From Pseudomonadota bacterium (GTDB taxonomy: Bacteria > Pseudomonadota > Gammaproteobacteria > Burkholderiales > Burkholderiaceae_E), in assembly GCA_023388075.1 (NCBI GenBank), contig JAEWGX010000112.1, positions 9,510 to 73,509 of the forward strand: a stretch of DNA of 64,000 nt, given 5' to 3'. A program made the translations under genes and the position numbers. Below, in pieces: positions 26,273 to 36,515 of the stretch (the first letter of the stretch is position 1; every line of letters begins with the position of its first letter). The notes below the pieces were generated by a model. The model did not search any database. It was not told where the DNA came from and worked only from the letters and a program-made list of their open reading frames with translations.

Positions 26273-28743
26273 CGAGCCGCTCCCCGACCATCAACCGCCT
26301 GGATTCGGCCCAAGCCGGCTTCGAGGCGCGGCTTGCCCGGCTGCTGGCGTGGGAGCCGGAGCAGGATGCCGGCATCGTGCGCACGGTGGAGGGGATCGTC
26401 GCGGACGTGCGCAGGCGCGGCGACGAGGCGCTGCTCGAGCTCACGCGGCGCTTCGACCGGCTCGGGATCACCGACGCCGCGGCGCTGCGTCTCGATCCGG
26501 CCATCCTCCAGGACGCGCTCGACACCATCCCGGCGGCTCGGAGGGAAGCGCTCCAGCAGGCAGCCGATCGCATCCGCCGGTACCACGAGCGCCAGAAGAG
26601 CGGCTCCTGGGTCTACGAGGAGGCCGACGGCACGCGGCTCGGGCAGCGCGTGCTGCCGATCGACCGGGTCGGACTCTACGTGCCGGGCGGCAAGGCCGCG
26701 TATCCGTCGTCGGTGCTGATGAACGCGATTCCGGCGCAGGTCGCCGGCGTGCGCGAGCTGGCCATGGTGGTGCCGACGCCCGATGGCGCGCGCAACCCCA
26801 TGGTGCTGGCCGCCGCCTGCCTCGCGGGCATCGACGAGGTGTACACGATCGGGGGCGCGCAGGCGGTGGCCGCGCTCGCCTACGGTACCGCCACCATCCG
26901 CCCGGTCGACAAGATCGTCGGCCCGGGCAACGCCTACGTCGCGATCGCGAAGCGCCAGGTGTTCGGCACGGTGGGCATCGACATGATCGCCGGCCCCTCG
27001 GAGATCCTGGTGGTCTCCGACGGTACCGTCGCCGCGGACTGGATCGCGATGGACCTGTTCTCCCAGGCCGAGCACGACGAGATGGCGCAGGCGATCCTCA
27101 TCTCGCCGGACGCCGCCTTCCTCGATGCGGTGGCCGCGGCGATCGACCGGCTGCTGCCGACCATGCCGCGGGCCGCCGTGATCGGCACCTCGCTGCGCGA
27201 TCGCGGCGCGCTGGTGCGGGTGCGCGACCTCGACGAGGCGGCCGACGTGGTCAACCAGGTCGCGCCCGAGCACCTGGAGATCGCGGTGCGCGATCCGGAG
27301 CCGCTGCTTGCCCGTATCCGCCATGCCGGCGCGATCTTCCTCGGCCCGTTTTCCTCCGAGTCGCTCGGCGACTACTGCGCCGGTCCCAGCCACGTCCTGC
27401 CGACGATGCGCACGCCGCGCTTTTCCTCGCCGCTCGGCGTGCCGGACTTCCAGAAGCGCTCGAGCCTGATCGAGGTTTCGCGCGAAGGGGCGCAGCGCCT
27501 GGGCCGGATCGCGGCGGTGCTCGCCCGCGGCGAGGGACTCGAGGCGCATGCCCGCAGCGCGGAGTACCGGCTCGATGCCGCGGCGCCGGCAGCCGGCGCG
27601 GCCACGGAGGGCGAAGGAGCCGGCGGCGGCGATCGCGGTGACGCTGCCGCGCGGGTCGCGCGACTGGTGCGCGCCGACGTGCGCGCCATGTCGAGCTACC
27701 ACGTGCCGGACGCGCAGGGCCTGGTGAAGCTCGACGCGATGGAGAATCCCTACCGCCTCCCGCCGGAGCTGAGGGAAGCGCTCGGCCGGCGGCTCGCGGA
27801 CGTCGCGCTCAACCGCTATCCGCAGCCCACCTACGCGCGGCTCAAGTCGCTGCTTCGCAGCCGCTTCGGCATACCCGACGGCGCCGGGATCGTGCTCGGC
27901 AACGGCTCGGACGAGCTGATCAGCATGCTGACCACGCTGCTCAACGTGCCGGGAGCCGCGGTGGTCGCGCCGGTGCCCGGCTTCGTGATGTACGCGATGA
28001 GCGCGCAGTTCGCCCACATGCGTTTCGTCGGGGTGGATCTCGCCGACGACTTCTCCCTGGATTTGCCGGCGATGCTCGCGGCGCTGAAGGCGCACCGGCC
28101 GGCGCTCGTCTACCTCGCCTACCCGAACAACCCCACGGGCAACGCCTTCGATCCGGCGGCGATCGAGGCGATCCTGCGCGCGGCGCCCGGCCTGGTCGTG
28201 CTGGACGAGGCCTACGAGCCGTTCGCCGGCGACACCTGGATGCCGCGGCTGGCCGAGTTCGGCAACCTCGCGGTCATGCGCACGGTCTCCAAGATCGGGC
28301 TGGCCGGGGTGCGGCTGGGCTACCTCGCCGCCCATCCGGCGTGGACCGACGAGCTGGAAAAGGTGCGCCCGCCGTACAACGTCGGGGTGCTGAACGAGGC
28401 AGCGACGGAGTTCGCGCTGGAGCATGCGGCGGTGCTGGCAGGGCAGGCGAGCCGCATCGTCGAGGCCCGCGAGGCGCTTGCCGACGAGCTGCGCGGACTG
28501 CTCGGCCGCGGGCTGGCGGCGGTTTTTCCGTCCCGCGCCAACTTCATCCTGGTGAAGGTGTCGGCGCAGGGCGCAGCCGTCGCGCAACGCATGCGGGATT
28601 CGGGGGTGCTGATCAAGGACGTCGGTAGAATGCACCCGGCGCTCGCCGATTGCCTGCGGCTTACCGTCGGCACCGCCGAGGAGAACCGGCAGATGCTGGC
28701 GGCGCTGACGCAGGCGCTTGCCGCGACTCCCGCAGCCGGATGA
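26269..28743 (+). CDS. hisDC: Fused histidinol dehydrogenase / histidinol-phosphate aminotransferase (HisD-HisC)
   Basis: One uninterrupted 824-residue frame holds two enzymes. Residues 1 to about 436 are a complete HisD: zinc ligands Q266, H269, D368 and H427, and the catalytic pair E334-H335 in VAPEHLEIAV. Residues about 437-466 are an Ala/Gly-rich linker. Residues 467-824 are a complete class II aminotransferase HisC: YPNNPTG near 619-625, D646 in VLDEAY, PLP lysine K675 in TVSKIGLAG. HisC makes histidinol-phosphate and HisD oxidises histidinol to histidine. No stop lies between them; GTG 27667 or ATG 27688 could serve as internal hisC starts, but no well-placed ribosome site precedes them. 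These genes are normally separate. Confidence 0.9.
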   Translation: MTSRSPTINRLDSAQAGFEARLARLLAWEPEQDAGIVRTVEGIVADVRRRGDEALLELTRRFDRLGITDAAALRLDPAILQDALDTIPAARREALQQAADRIRRYHERQKSGSWVYEEADGTRLGQRVLPIDRVGLYVPGGKAAYPSSVLMNAIPAQVAGVRELAMVVPTPDGARNPMVLAAACLAGIDEVYTIGGAQAVAALAYGTATIRPVDKIVGPGNAYVAIAKRQVFGTVGIDMIAGPSEILVVSDGTVAADWIAMDLFSQAEHDEMAQAILISPDAAFLDAVAAAIDRLLPTMPRAAVIGTSLRDRGALVRVRDLDEAADVVNQVAPEHLEIAVRDPEPLLARIRHAGAIFLGPFSSESLGDYCAGPSHVLPTMRTPRFSSPLGVPDFQKRSSLIEVSREGAQRLGRIAAVLARGEGLEAHARSAEYRLDAAAPAAGAATEGEGAGGGDRGDAAARVARLVRADVRAMSSYHVPDAQGLVKLDAMENPYRLPPELREALGRRLADVALNRYPQPTYARLKSLLRSRFGIPDGAGIVLGNGSDELISMLTTLLNVPGAAVVAPVPGFVMYAMSAQFAHMRFVGVDLADDFSLDLPAMLAALKAHRPALVYLAYPNNPTGNAFDPAAIEAILRAAPGLVVLDEAYEPFAGDTWMPRLAEFGNLAVMRTVSKIGLAGVRLGYLAAHPAWTDELEKVRPPYNVGVLNEAATEFALEHAAVLAGQASRIVEAREALADELRGLLGRGLAAVFPSRANFILVKVSAQGAAVAQRMRDSGVLIKDVGRMHPALADCLRLTVGTAEENRQMLAALTQALAATPAAG

Positions 28744-29384
28744 ACCGCCGTCCCGACACCTCTCCCGGAGCCGACATCTCCCCACCACGCATGCGCAAGG
28801 CCGAAGTCACCCGCAACACCGCCGAGACCAAGATTCGTGTCTCGCTGGACCTCGACGGCATCGGCAGCACCCGGCTCGCCACCGGGGTGCCGTTCCTCGA
28901 CCACATGCTGGACCAGATCGCACGCCACGGCCTGGTGGACCTGGAAGTGGAAGCGGACGGCGACCTCCACATCGACGCGCACCACACCGTGGAGGACGTC
29001 GGCATCACCATGGGGCAGGCGCTCGCCCAGGCGCTGGGCGACAAGCGCGGCCTGCGTCGCTACGGGCATGCGTACGTGCCGCTCGACGAGGCGCTGTCGA
29101 GGGTGGTGATCGACTTCTCGGGCCGCCCCAGCCTGCACTGGCGGGTGGACTTCGTCCGGGCGATGATCGGCCGCTTCGACGTCGACCTCGCCCGGGAGTA
29201 TTTCCAGGGGCTGGTCAACCACGCGCAGATCACCGTGCATGTCGACAACCTGCACGGCGACAACGCGCATCACCAGTGCGAGACCATCTTCAAGGCATTC
29301 GGGCGGGCGCTGCGGATGGCCGCGGAGATCGATCCCCGCGCGGCCCAGTCCATTCCGTCGACCAAGGGCACGTTGATCGGATAG
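28740..29384 (+). CDS. hisB: Imidazoleglycerol-phosphate dehydratase
   Basis: A 214-residue monofunctional HisB dehydratase without the phosphatase domain. The metal-binding His-rich motifs are HIDAHHTVEDVGITMG and GDNAHHQCETIFKAFG. ATG 28740 overlaps the hisDC stop (ATGA); ATG 28791 would give the usual 197-residue protein starting MRKAEVTRNT but lacks a close ribosome site, so the start is ambiguous by 17 codons. It shares one base with hisH. Confidence 0.95.
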   Translation: MNRRPDTSPGADISPPRMRKAEVTRNTAETKIRVSLDLDGIGSTRLATGVPFLDHMLDQIARHGLVDLEVEADGDLHIDAHHTVEDVGITMGQALAQALGDKRGLRRYGHAYVPLDEALSRVVIDFSGRPSLHWRVDFVRAMIGRFDVDLAREYFQGLVNHAQITVHVDNLHGDNAHHQCETIFKAFGRALRMAAEIDPRAAQSIPSTKGTLIG

Positions 29385-30013
29385 TGAAGACGATCGCAGT
29401 CGTCGACTACGGCATGGGCAACCTGCGCTCGGTCGCGAAGGCGCTCGAGCACGTGGGCCCCGGTTCGCGCGTGGTGGTCACCGGTGACGCCGCGGTGGTG
29501 CGCGCCGCCGATCGCGTCGTGTTCCCCGGCCAGGGGGCCATGCCCGACTGCATGCGCAACCTCGCCGCCCACGGGCTCGACGAGGCGGTGAGACGCGCCG
29601 CCGAGACCCGACCCTTCCTGGGCGTGTGCGTGGGCGAGCAGATGCTGTTCGAATGGAGCGAGGAAGGCGACACGGCGGGGCTCGGCATCATTCCGGGCCG
29701 CGTGGTCCGCTTCGAGGCGCAGTCGATGCGTGCCGCCGGGCTGAAGGTGCCTCACATGGGCTGGAACCGGGTGCGCCAGGTTCGCGAGCATCCTCTCTGG
29801 GACGGAATCGCCCAGGACGACTATTTCTATTTCGTGCACAGCTACCATGTCGTGCCGTCGGATCCCGCCGTCTCGACCGGGATTTGCCGCCACGGCGTGG
29901 ACTTTACCTGTGCCATAGCGCAAGCTAACATTTTCGCGACACAGTTCCATCCAGAGAAAAGCGCGGCCAGCGGCCTGCGCCTCTACCGCAACTTCGTTCA
30001 CTGGCAGCCCTAG
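29384..30013 (+). CDS. hisH: Imidazole glycerol phosphate synthase, glutaminase subunit
   Basis: A 209-residue class I glutamine amidotransferase. The catalytic triad is C82 in FLGVCVGEQM, H189 and E191 in TQFHPEKS. It passes ammonia to HisF to make IGP and AICAR. GTG 29384 shares one base with the hisB stop codon. Confidence 0.95.
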   Translation: MKTIAVVDYGMGNLRSVAKALEHVGPGSRVVVTGDAAVVRAADRVVFPGQGAMPDCMRNLAAHGLDEAVRRAAETRPFLGVCVGEQMLFEWSEEGDTAGLGIIPGRVVRFEAQSMRAAGLKVPHMGWNRVRQVREHPLWDGIAQDDYFYFVHSYHVVPSDPAVSTGICRHGVDFTCAIAQANIFATQFHPEKSAASGLRLYRNFVHWQP

Positions 30014-30066
30014 AACAGGTTCTAAGGACTCCCGGCCATCCCTGGCCGATCACCCCTGACAAGCCC

Positions 30067-30793
30067 ATGCTGTTGATACCCGCGATCGATCTGAAGGACG
30101 GACGCTGCGTCCGCCTGAAGCAAGGAAACCTCGAGGACGAGACGGTGTTCTCCGAGGACCCCGGCGAGGTGGCACGCCATTGGGTGGAGATGGGCGCCGA
30201 GCGCATCCATCTCGTGGACCTGAACGGCGCGGTCGCCGGAAAGCCGCAGAACGCCTCGGCGATCAAGGCGATCCTCGATGCCGTCGGCGCCGAGGTGCCG
30301 GTGCAGCTGGGCGGCGGCCTGCGCTCGCTGGAGACGATCGAGCGCTACCTGGACGACGGCATCGCCTACGTGATCATCGGCACGGCGGCGGTCAAGAGCC
30401 CCGGCTTCCTGCACGACGCCTGCAACGCGTTCCCCGGCCAGGTGATCGTCGGGCTCGACGCGCGCGACGGCAAGGTGGCCACCGACGGCTGGAGCAAGCT
30501 CACCAAGCACGACGTCACCGACCTCGCCCGCAAGTTCGAAGGCTACGGCGTCGAGGGCATCATCTATACGGACATCGGGCGCGACGGCATGCTCACCGGC
30601 GTCAACATCGACGCCACCGTGAAGCTGGCGCAGGCGGTCAGCGTGCCGGTCTACGCGTCCGGCGGCGTCACCGACCTGGAAGACATCGACAAGCTGCTCG
30701 CGGTGGAGCATGAAGGCATCGAGGGCGTCATCCTGGGACGCTCGCTCTACGAGGGCACGCTCGATTTCGCCGCGGCACTGGAGCGCACGGGCG

Positions 30794-30801
<8 letters not shown>
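30067..30801 (+). CDS. hisA: Phosphoribosylformimino-5-aminoimidazole carboxamide ribotide isomerase
   Basis: A 244-residue (beta-alpha)8 barrel. D8 in LLIPAIDLKDG and the Asp in YTDIGRDGMLTG are the catalytic pair; GGGLRSLE and ASGGVTDLED are the phosphate-binding turns. It isomerises ProFAR to PRFAR. A 53-base gap separates it from hisH, and its end overlaps hisF. Confidence 0.96.
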
Positions 30802-31662
<861 letters not shown>

Positions 31663-31666
<4 letters not shown>

Positions 31667-32091
31667 CCGCCGCGACCGATGCCGCCGACGCCGGCGCGCC
31701 CGGAGACTGGCTCGACGCGATCCGGTTCGATCGCGACGGCCTGGTGACCGCGATCGCCCAGGAGGCGGACAGCGCGCGTATCCTGATGGTCGCCTGGATG
31801 AACCGCGACGCGCTGGCCGAAACCGCGCGCACCGGCCGCGCGGTTTATTGGTCGCGCTCGCGCCGGCGGCTCTGGCGCAAGGGCGAGGAATCCGGCAACG
31901 TCCAGACGGTGATCGAGATCCGGACCGATTGCGACGGCGACGTCGTCCTGCTGCAGGTGGCGCAGGGCGGCGGCATCGCCTGCCACACCGGACGCCATTC
32001 CTGCTTCTTCAACCGGCTGGAGAAGGGCCGCTGGGTGGTGACGGACCCGGTGCTGGCCGACCCGGCCGAGCTCTATCCGGGCAAGCGGTGA
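31663..32091 (+). CDS. hisI: Phosphoribosyl-AMP cyclohydrolase
   Basis: A 142-residue single-function HisI. Zinc and catalytic motifs are visible: MVAWMNRDAL, YWSRSRRRLWRKGEESGN, the TDCDGD segment and CHTGRHSCFF. It opens the adenine ring of PR-AMP. GTG 31663 overlaps the hisF stop (GTGA). The preceding step is performed by the separate HisE encoded next, not by a HisIE fusion. Confidence 0.95.
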
Positions 32092-32495
32092 AGAGGACGC
32101 CGCCGGCAGGGGGCGCGGCCACGCCGCCGGACCGATCCGCCGACGCCCGGGAGGCGGCCGCGAGCCCGCTGGACCGCCTGGCCGAGGTGATCGAGTCCCG
32201 TCGTGGCGCGGACCCCGACAAGAGCTATGTCGCCCGCCTGCTCGCGCGCGGCGAGGACGCCATCCTGAAGAAGATCGGCGAGGAGGCCACCGAGACCGTC
32301 ATGGCCGCCAAGGACCGGCGGCCCGAGCGAATAGTCTCGGAGACGGCGGACCTCTGGTTCCATACGCTCGTGATGCTGGCACACTACGGCCTCGGGCCTC
32401 GGGAGGTGATCGCCGAGCTGCAGCGGCGCGAGGGCCTCTCCGGCCTGGATGAAAAGGCCGCGCGCGGCGCGCGGAATAAGGTTCCCCCGGAGTGA
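32088..32495 (+). CDS. hisE: Phosphoribosyl-ATP pyrophosphatase
   Basis: A 135-residue MazG-like PRA-PH enzyme. The helical motif KKIGEEATETVMAAKD and SETADLWFHTLVMLAHYG carry the metal-binding Glu and Asp residues. It hydrolyses PR-ATP to PR-AMP. GTG 32088 overlaps the hisI stop; the first about 25 residues are not conserved. It is the last his gene. Confidence 0.94.
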   Translation: MKRTPPAGGAATPPDRSADAREAAASPLDRLAEVIESRRGADPDKSYVARLLARGEDAILKKIGEEATETVMAAKDRRPERIVSETADLWFHTLVMLAHYGLGPREVIAELQRREGLSGLDEKAARGARNKVPPE

Positions 32496-32497
32496 GC

Positions 32498-32848
32498 ATG
32501 CACCAGGAGAAGGATTGTCTGTTCTGCCGCATCGCCCGCGGCGAGGTTCCCAGCAAGAAGGTATACGAGGACGACGACCTCGTCGCTTTCCATGACATCA
32601 ATCCGGCCGCACCGGTCCATTTCCTGGTGATCCCGCGCGCCCACCTCGTGAATCTCTATGATGCCGACGAGTCCCAGGCGCCCCTTCTCGGCCGGCTCTT
32701 CGGCGTCCTCGGCAAGCTCGCCCGGGAGCAGGGATGCAACGATGGCTTCCGGGTGGTTGTGAACAACGGTCGGGTGGGACGGCAGGAGGTGTATCATCTT
32801 CACATACATGTCATGGGCGGCCCCGAGCCGTTGCGGTCCGGCCGCTGA
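32498..32848 (+). CDS. hinT: HIT-family nucleotide hydrolase (HinT type)
   Basis: A 116-residue HIT protein with the histidine triad HLHIHVMGG near the C terminus and the N-terminal CLFCRIARGEVPSKKVYED typical of HinT purine phosphoramidases. ATG 32498 has GGAG six bases upstream; GTG 32492, in frame and overlapping hisE, is an alternative. hinT between his and tat genes is a frequent betaproteobacterial arrangement. Confidence 0.92.
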   Translation: MHQEKDCLFCRIARGEVPSKKVYEDDDLVAFHDINPAAPVHFLVIPRAHLVNLYDADESQAPLLGRLFGVLGKLAREQGCNDGFRVVVNNGRVGRQEVYHLHIHVMGGPEPLRSGR

Positions 32849-32865
32849 ATGATGGGGGTTGAAAT

Positions 32866-33075
32866 ATGGGTTCAATGAGCATCTGGCACTGGCTGATCGT
32901 CCTCGTGATCATCATGCTGGTGTTCGGTACCAAGAAGCTGAAGAACATCGGCGCGGATCTCGGTGGTGCCGTGCGCGGCTTCAAGGAAGGCGTCAAGGAG
33001 GGCAGCGCCGAGCCGGGCGCTCCCGGCCAGCAGGACGCCAAGACCATCGACGTCGACGCCAAGCCGAAGGCTTGA
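32866..33075 (+). CDS. tatA: Twin-arginine translocase subunit TatA
   Basis: A 69-residue protein with one N-terminal membrane helix (SIWHWLIVLVIIMLVFGTKKL), the FGTKKL hinge, and an amphipathic helix (NIGADLGGAVRGFKEGVKEG). It oligomerises to pass folded proteins across the inner membrane. Followed by tatB and tatC. A folded Tat substrate, the Rieske protein, is encoded about 4.2 kb downstream. Confidence 0.96.
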   Translation: MGSMSIWHWLIVLVIIMLVFGTKKLKNIGADLGGAVRGFKEGVKEGSAEPGAPGQQDAKTIDVDAKPKA

Positions 33076-33182
33076 GCGCCGCCCCGGCGGCACGGAAGAA
33101 GCCATGCGAGCGGCGTCGAGCCGCTCGTTTCGTCTGTGCCGTCGCGGTGAGCTCCGCCCTGCATAGGCGCCCTGCATAGGTC

Positions 33183-33632
33183 ATGTTCGACATCAGTTTC
33201 ACAGAGATGCTGATCGCGGCGATCGCCGCCCTGGTGGTGATCGGCCCGGAGCGGCTTCCCCGCGTCGCGCGGCAGGCTGGCGAATGGGTCACCAAGATGC
33301 GACGCTACGTGGACGACGTGAAGTCGGATTTCAATCGGCAGATCGAGCTCTCGGAGCTGCGCGATCTCAAGAAGAACGTCGAGGACGCCGCCCGCTCCAT
33401 CGAAGGCAGCGTGGGTGGAGCGGTGAACGACATGAAGAGCTCGTTCGAATCGGTGCAGCAGTCGCTGGACGTCGGCGACGGCTCCGGCACGCCGCTGTCC
33501 GAGCCCGAGCCGACCACCAACTGGGACGAGATCTACGCCGTGCGCCGCACGCGCGAGCGCATCAAGGACCGCCGTATCGAGCGTGAGCGCGAACGCGGAT
33601 TCAAGCGGCCCCGCCGCCAGACGTTCCGCTGA
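33183..33632 (+). CDS. tatB: Twin-arginine translocase subunit TatB
   Basis: A 149-residue protein with an N-terminal membrane helix (MFDISFTEMLIAAIAALVVI), the conserved GPERLP hinge and a long amphipathic region. With TatC it forms the signal-peptide receptor. The 107-base gap after tatA holds no recognisable gene. Its stop shares one base with the tatC start (TGATG). Confidence 0.95.
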   Translation: MFDISFTEMLIAAIAALVVIGPERLPRVARQAGEWVTKMRRYVDDVKSDFNRQIELSELRDLKKNVEDAARSIEGSVGGAVNDMKSSFESVQQSLDVGDGSGTPLSEPEPTTNWDEIYAVRRTRERIKDRRIERERERGFKRPRRQTFR

Positions 33633-34420
33633 TGCTGGGCTTCGGCAGGAGGGGGACGGCCCCCCAGCAGGAGGACGACGAGAGCTTCGTGTCGCATCTC
33701 GTCGAGCTGCGCAGCCGTGTGATGCGCGCGCTCGTCGTGGTGCTGATCATGTTCGGCGTGTGCTTCTACTTCGCGCCGGACATCATGCGGTTCCTGGCGA
33801 TCCCGCTCAACAAGGCGCTCCCGGAGGGCTCCAAGGCGGTCTTCATCGCGGGCGAAGGCGCCTTCTTCACGCTCACCAAGATCGCGTTCCTCACCGCCAT
33901 CCTGGTCTCGCTGCCGTGGGTGCTCTATCAGGCCTGGGCCTTCGTCGCGCCCGGTCTCTATGCGCACGAGCGCCGCTTCGCGCTGCCGCTGGTGATCTCT
34001 TCGGTCGTCTTCCTGGTGATCGGGATCAGCTTCGCCTACTACTTCGTCCTGCCTGCCGCCTACCACTTCTTCTTCGCATTCGCGGAGCGCACCGGCGCGG
34101 ACGTCATGCAGGACCTGCAGCGCTACTGGGACTTCACGCTGGCCATCTTCTTCGGCTTCGGGATCACCTTCGAGGTGCCGGTGGTGGAGATGCTGCTGGT
34201 CAAGCTCGGCATGGTCACCACGACCCAGCTGCGCGAGGCGCGCCGCTACGTGGTCGTCGGGGCCTTCGTGGTGGCGGCGGTGCTGACGCCGCCGGACGTC
34301 CTGTCCCAGTTCATGCTGGCGATCCCCCTGATCCTGCTTTACGAGCTGGGAATCTTCCTCGCCGGATTCCTCACGGCGCACAGCCGGGCGCCGGACGAGG
34401 AAGAAGAGGCGGCGACGTAG
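33632..34420 (+). CDS. tatC: Twin-arginine translocase subunit TatC
   Basis: A 262-residue six-helix membrane protein. The N-terminal SFVSHLVELRSRVMRALVVV contains the HL.ELR motif that binds the twin-arginine signal; FVAPGLYAHERR and RYWDFTLAIFFGFGITFEVP are also typical. It ends the his-hinT-tat run and converges on the DegQ-like protease gene. Confidence 0.96.
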   Translation: MLGFGRRGTAPQQEDDESFVSHLVELRSRVMRALVVVLIMFGVCFYFAPDIMRFLAIPLNKALPEGSKAVFIAGEGAFFTLTKIAFLTAILVSLPWVLYQAWAFVAPGLYAHERRFALPLVISSVVFLVIGISFAYYFVLPAAYHFFFAFAERTGADVMQDLQRYWDFTLAIFFGFGITFEVPVVEMLLVKLGMVTTTQLREARRYVVVGAFVVAAVLTPPDVLSQFMLAIPLILLYELGIFLAGFLTAHSRAPDEEEEAAT

Positions 34421-34498
34421 GGAACGTCCCTCGAATCAGCCTCTTGCCCGGGCCCCCGCCATTGCAGGCGGAGCCAGGGTACCCCCGCCTCTGCCGCG

Positions 34499-35716
34499 TC
34501 AGCGCCCCACCGGGGCGGGCTTCGGATCGGGCCGGGTGCCGATCACGATCGGCAGGTCCACCTCCTCGGTATCGCGCAGGAAGCGGAAGCGCGCGGTGCT
34601 CCCGGGCGGCAGCAGCGCGATCATGTTGAGCATCTGGTTCACGTTGCCGACCTGCTTGCCTTCCATGCTGACCAGGATGTCGCCGACCTTCACGCCGGCC
34701 TTTTCCGCAGGCCCGCCGCGCATCACGCCGGCGATGATGGCGCCGTCGCGCCGCGGGAGCTGGAATGCCTCGGCCAGCTCCGGCGTCACGTCCTGCGGTT
34801 CCACGCCGATGTAGCCGCGGATCACCCGGCCGTGGCGGATGATCTGCGTCATGACGTCCTGCACCGTGGACGAGGGTATGGCGAAGCCGATGCCGAGCGA
34901 GCCGCCCGTGCGCGAGTAGATCGCGGTGTTGATGCCGATCAGCCGCCCAGCGGTATCGACCAGCGCGCCGCCCGAGTTGCCGGGATTGATCGCCGCGTCG
35001 GTCTGGATGAAGTTCTCGAAGGTGTTGATGCCGAGCTGGCTGCGGCCGAGGGCGGAAATGATGCCCATGGTGACGGTCTGGCCGACTCCGAACGGGTTGC
35101 CGATCGCGAGCACGACATCGCCCACTTGGGCACGGCCCTCGTCGCCGAACTCGATCGCGGGCAGCCCGGTCCTGTCCGCCTTGAGCACCGCGAGGTCCGT
35201 CTCCGGGTCGCTGCCGACGAGCCTGGCGGCGATCCGCTGGCCATCCGCGAGCACCACCTCGGTGTCGCCTTCCTCCTCGAGCACGTGGTGGTTGGTGAGG
35301 ATGTAGCCGTCGGCGGTGGCGATCACCCCGGAGCCGAGGTTGGAGAAGAGGTCGCGGCGCTCGGGCAGCTCGCCGGGACGCCGGGAACGCGGCTCCGGCG
35401 GCGGCTCCGCGGTGCCCTTGCGCACCCGGTCCCCGGTCAGGATGTTGACCACGGCCGGGGTGGCGCGGCGGGCGGCGTCCGCGTATGAAAGAATGCGATC
35501 GGACGCTGCCGACGGGGCCGCGCCGTCGCGGGCGGGCGCGGCAGCCCGTTCGCCCGAGCGGTCGGCCACGGCCGGCGCCGGCAGTCGCGCCGCGGGATGG
35601 CCCGGCGCGGGGGACAGCGGGGCAGGCAGCCACTCGGGACGCAGGGTGGCCAGCACGAAGAGCACGGCCAGCCCTATGGTCACGCCCTGGGCGAACAGCA
35701 ACCAGTACTTTTTCAA
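34499..35716 (-). CDS. DegQ/DegS-like periplasmic serine protease (trypsin + one PDZ)
   Basis: A 405-residue HtrA-family protease. The N-terminal hydrophobic segment (YWLLFAQGVTIGLAVLFVLA) looks like a membrane anchor. The catalytic triad is H144 (TNHHV), D174 (ETDLAVLK) and S248 (NPGNSGGAL). A single PDZ domain (GYIGVEPQDVTPELAEAF) follows. One PDZ and an anchor resemble DegS, which starts sigma-E signalling, more than two-PDZ DegP. TTG 35716 is the start, with AGGAG nine or so bases upstream; no ATG precedes the anchor. Divergent from the Nif3-like gene. Confidence 0.92.
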   Translation of the reverse strand: MKKYWLLFAQGVTIGLAVLFVLATLRPEWLPAPLSPAPGHPAARLPAPAVADRSGERAAAPARDGAAPSAASDRILSYADAARRATPAVVNILTGDRVRKGTAEPPPEPRSRRPGELPERRDLFSNLGSGVIATADGYILTNHHVLEEEGDTEVVLADGQRIAARLVGSDPETDLAVLKADRTGLPAIEFGDEGRAQVGDVVLAIGNPFGVGQTVTMGIISALGRSQLGINTFENFIQTDAAINPGNSGGALVDTAGRLIGINTAIYSRTGGSLGIGFAIPSSTVQDVMTQIIRHGRVIRGYIGVEPQDVTPELAEAFQLPRRDGAIIAGVMRGGPAEKAGVKVGDILVSMEGKQVGNVNQMLNMIALLPPGSTARFRFLRDTEEVDLPIVIGTRPDPKPAPVGR

Positions 35717-35756
35717 TCCGCAGGAGCTCCTGAGCGCGGGACCGAGGAAGGAAGGG

Positions 35757-36515
35757 ATGAGCGGTATGGTCGGAACGCCGGATCTGGTGCGCTACCTGGA
35801 CGAGCTGCTGGGCGCAGCGGCGATGAAGGATTATTGTCCAAACGGTATGCAGGTGGAAGGCGCGTCCGTCGTCTCACGGGCGGTGTTCGCGGTGACCGCG
35901 AGCCTCGCGGTGGTGGAGCAGGCCGCGGCCGCCGGGGCGCAGGCCCTGGTGGTCCACCACGGCTGGTTCTGGCGCGGCGAGGACCCGCGCGTGGTCGGGA
36001 CCCGCCGTCGCCGGCTCGCCGCGCTGCTTGCCGCCGACATCAACCTGATCGGCTATCACCTGCCGCTGGACCTGCACCCGGAGTTGGGCAACAACGCCCA
36101 GCTCGGGCGGCGGATGGGTTGGCCGATCGAGTCCACCGGCGGCGAGGGCGGCCTGATCGCCCTCGCGCGCCTGCCGGCGCCGGTTTCCGCGCAGGAGCTG
36201 GGCGCGCGGCTCGAATCGGCGCTGGAGCGCGCGCCTCTCCTGGTGGGGGATCTCGCCCGCGATATCCGCCGCGTCGCCTGGTGCACGGGCGCGGCCCAGG
36301 ACATGCTGGAGGAGGCGGTGGCCCTGGGCGCCGACGCCTTCGTGAGCGGCGAGATTTCCGAGCGAACCACCCATCTCGCCCGGGAGGCGGGGGTGGTATA
36401 CGCGGCGGCAGGCCACCACGCCACCGAGCGGTTCGGCATCCAGGCGCTGGGCCGGCATGTTGCCGAGACCTTCGGCATCGAGACCGTCTTCATCGACGAC
36501 CCGAATCCGGCCTGA
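35757..36515 (+). CDS. Nif3-like dinuclear metal-centre hexameric protein (YbgI family)
   Basis: A 252-residue NIF3/DUF34 protein. Metal-binding His residues are in LVVHHGWFW, IGYHLPLDLHPELGNN and AAGHHATERFG, and the conserved PNGMQVEG occurs near residue 28. Members form hexameric rings with a dinuclear metal site; proposed roles include GTP cyclohydrolase-like activity or metal insertion, none settled. ATG 35757 follows a GGAAGG site; ATG 35766 is also possible. Confidence 0.92.
   Translation: MSGMVGTPDLVRYLDELLGAAAMKDYCPNGMQVEGASVVSRAVFAVTASLAVVEQAAAAGAQALVVHHGWFWRGEDPRVVGTRRRRLAALLAADINLIGYHLPLDLHPELGNNAQLGRRMGWPIESTGGEGGLIALARLPAPVSAQELGARLESALERAPLLVGDLARDIRRVAWCTGAAQDMLEEAVALGADAFVSGEISERTTHLAREAGVVYAAAGHHATERFGIQALGRHVAETFGIETVFIDDPNPA

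Noticed and set aside
25933..28788. A 951-codon open frame on the minus strand opposite hisDC and hisG
   Set aside because: It mirrors genes with clear catalytic residues on the plus strand, has a composition typical of an antisense frame in GC-rich DNA, and shows no recognisable motif.
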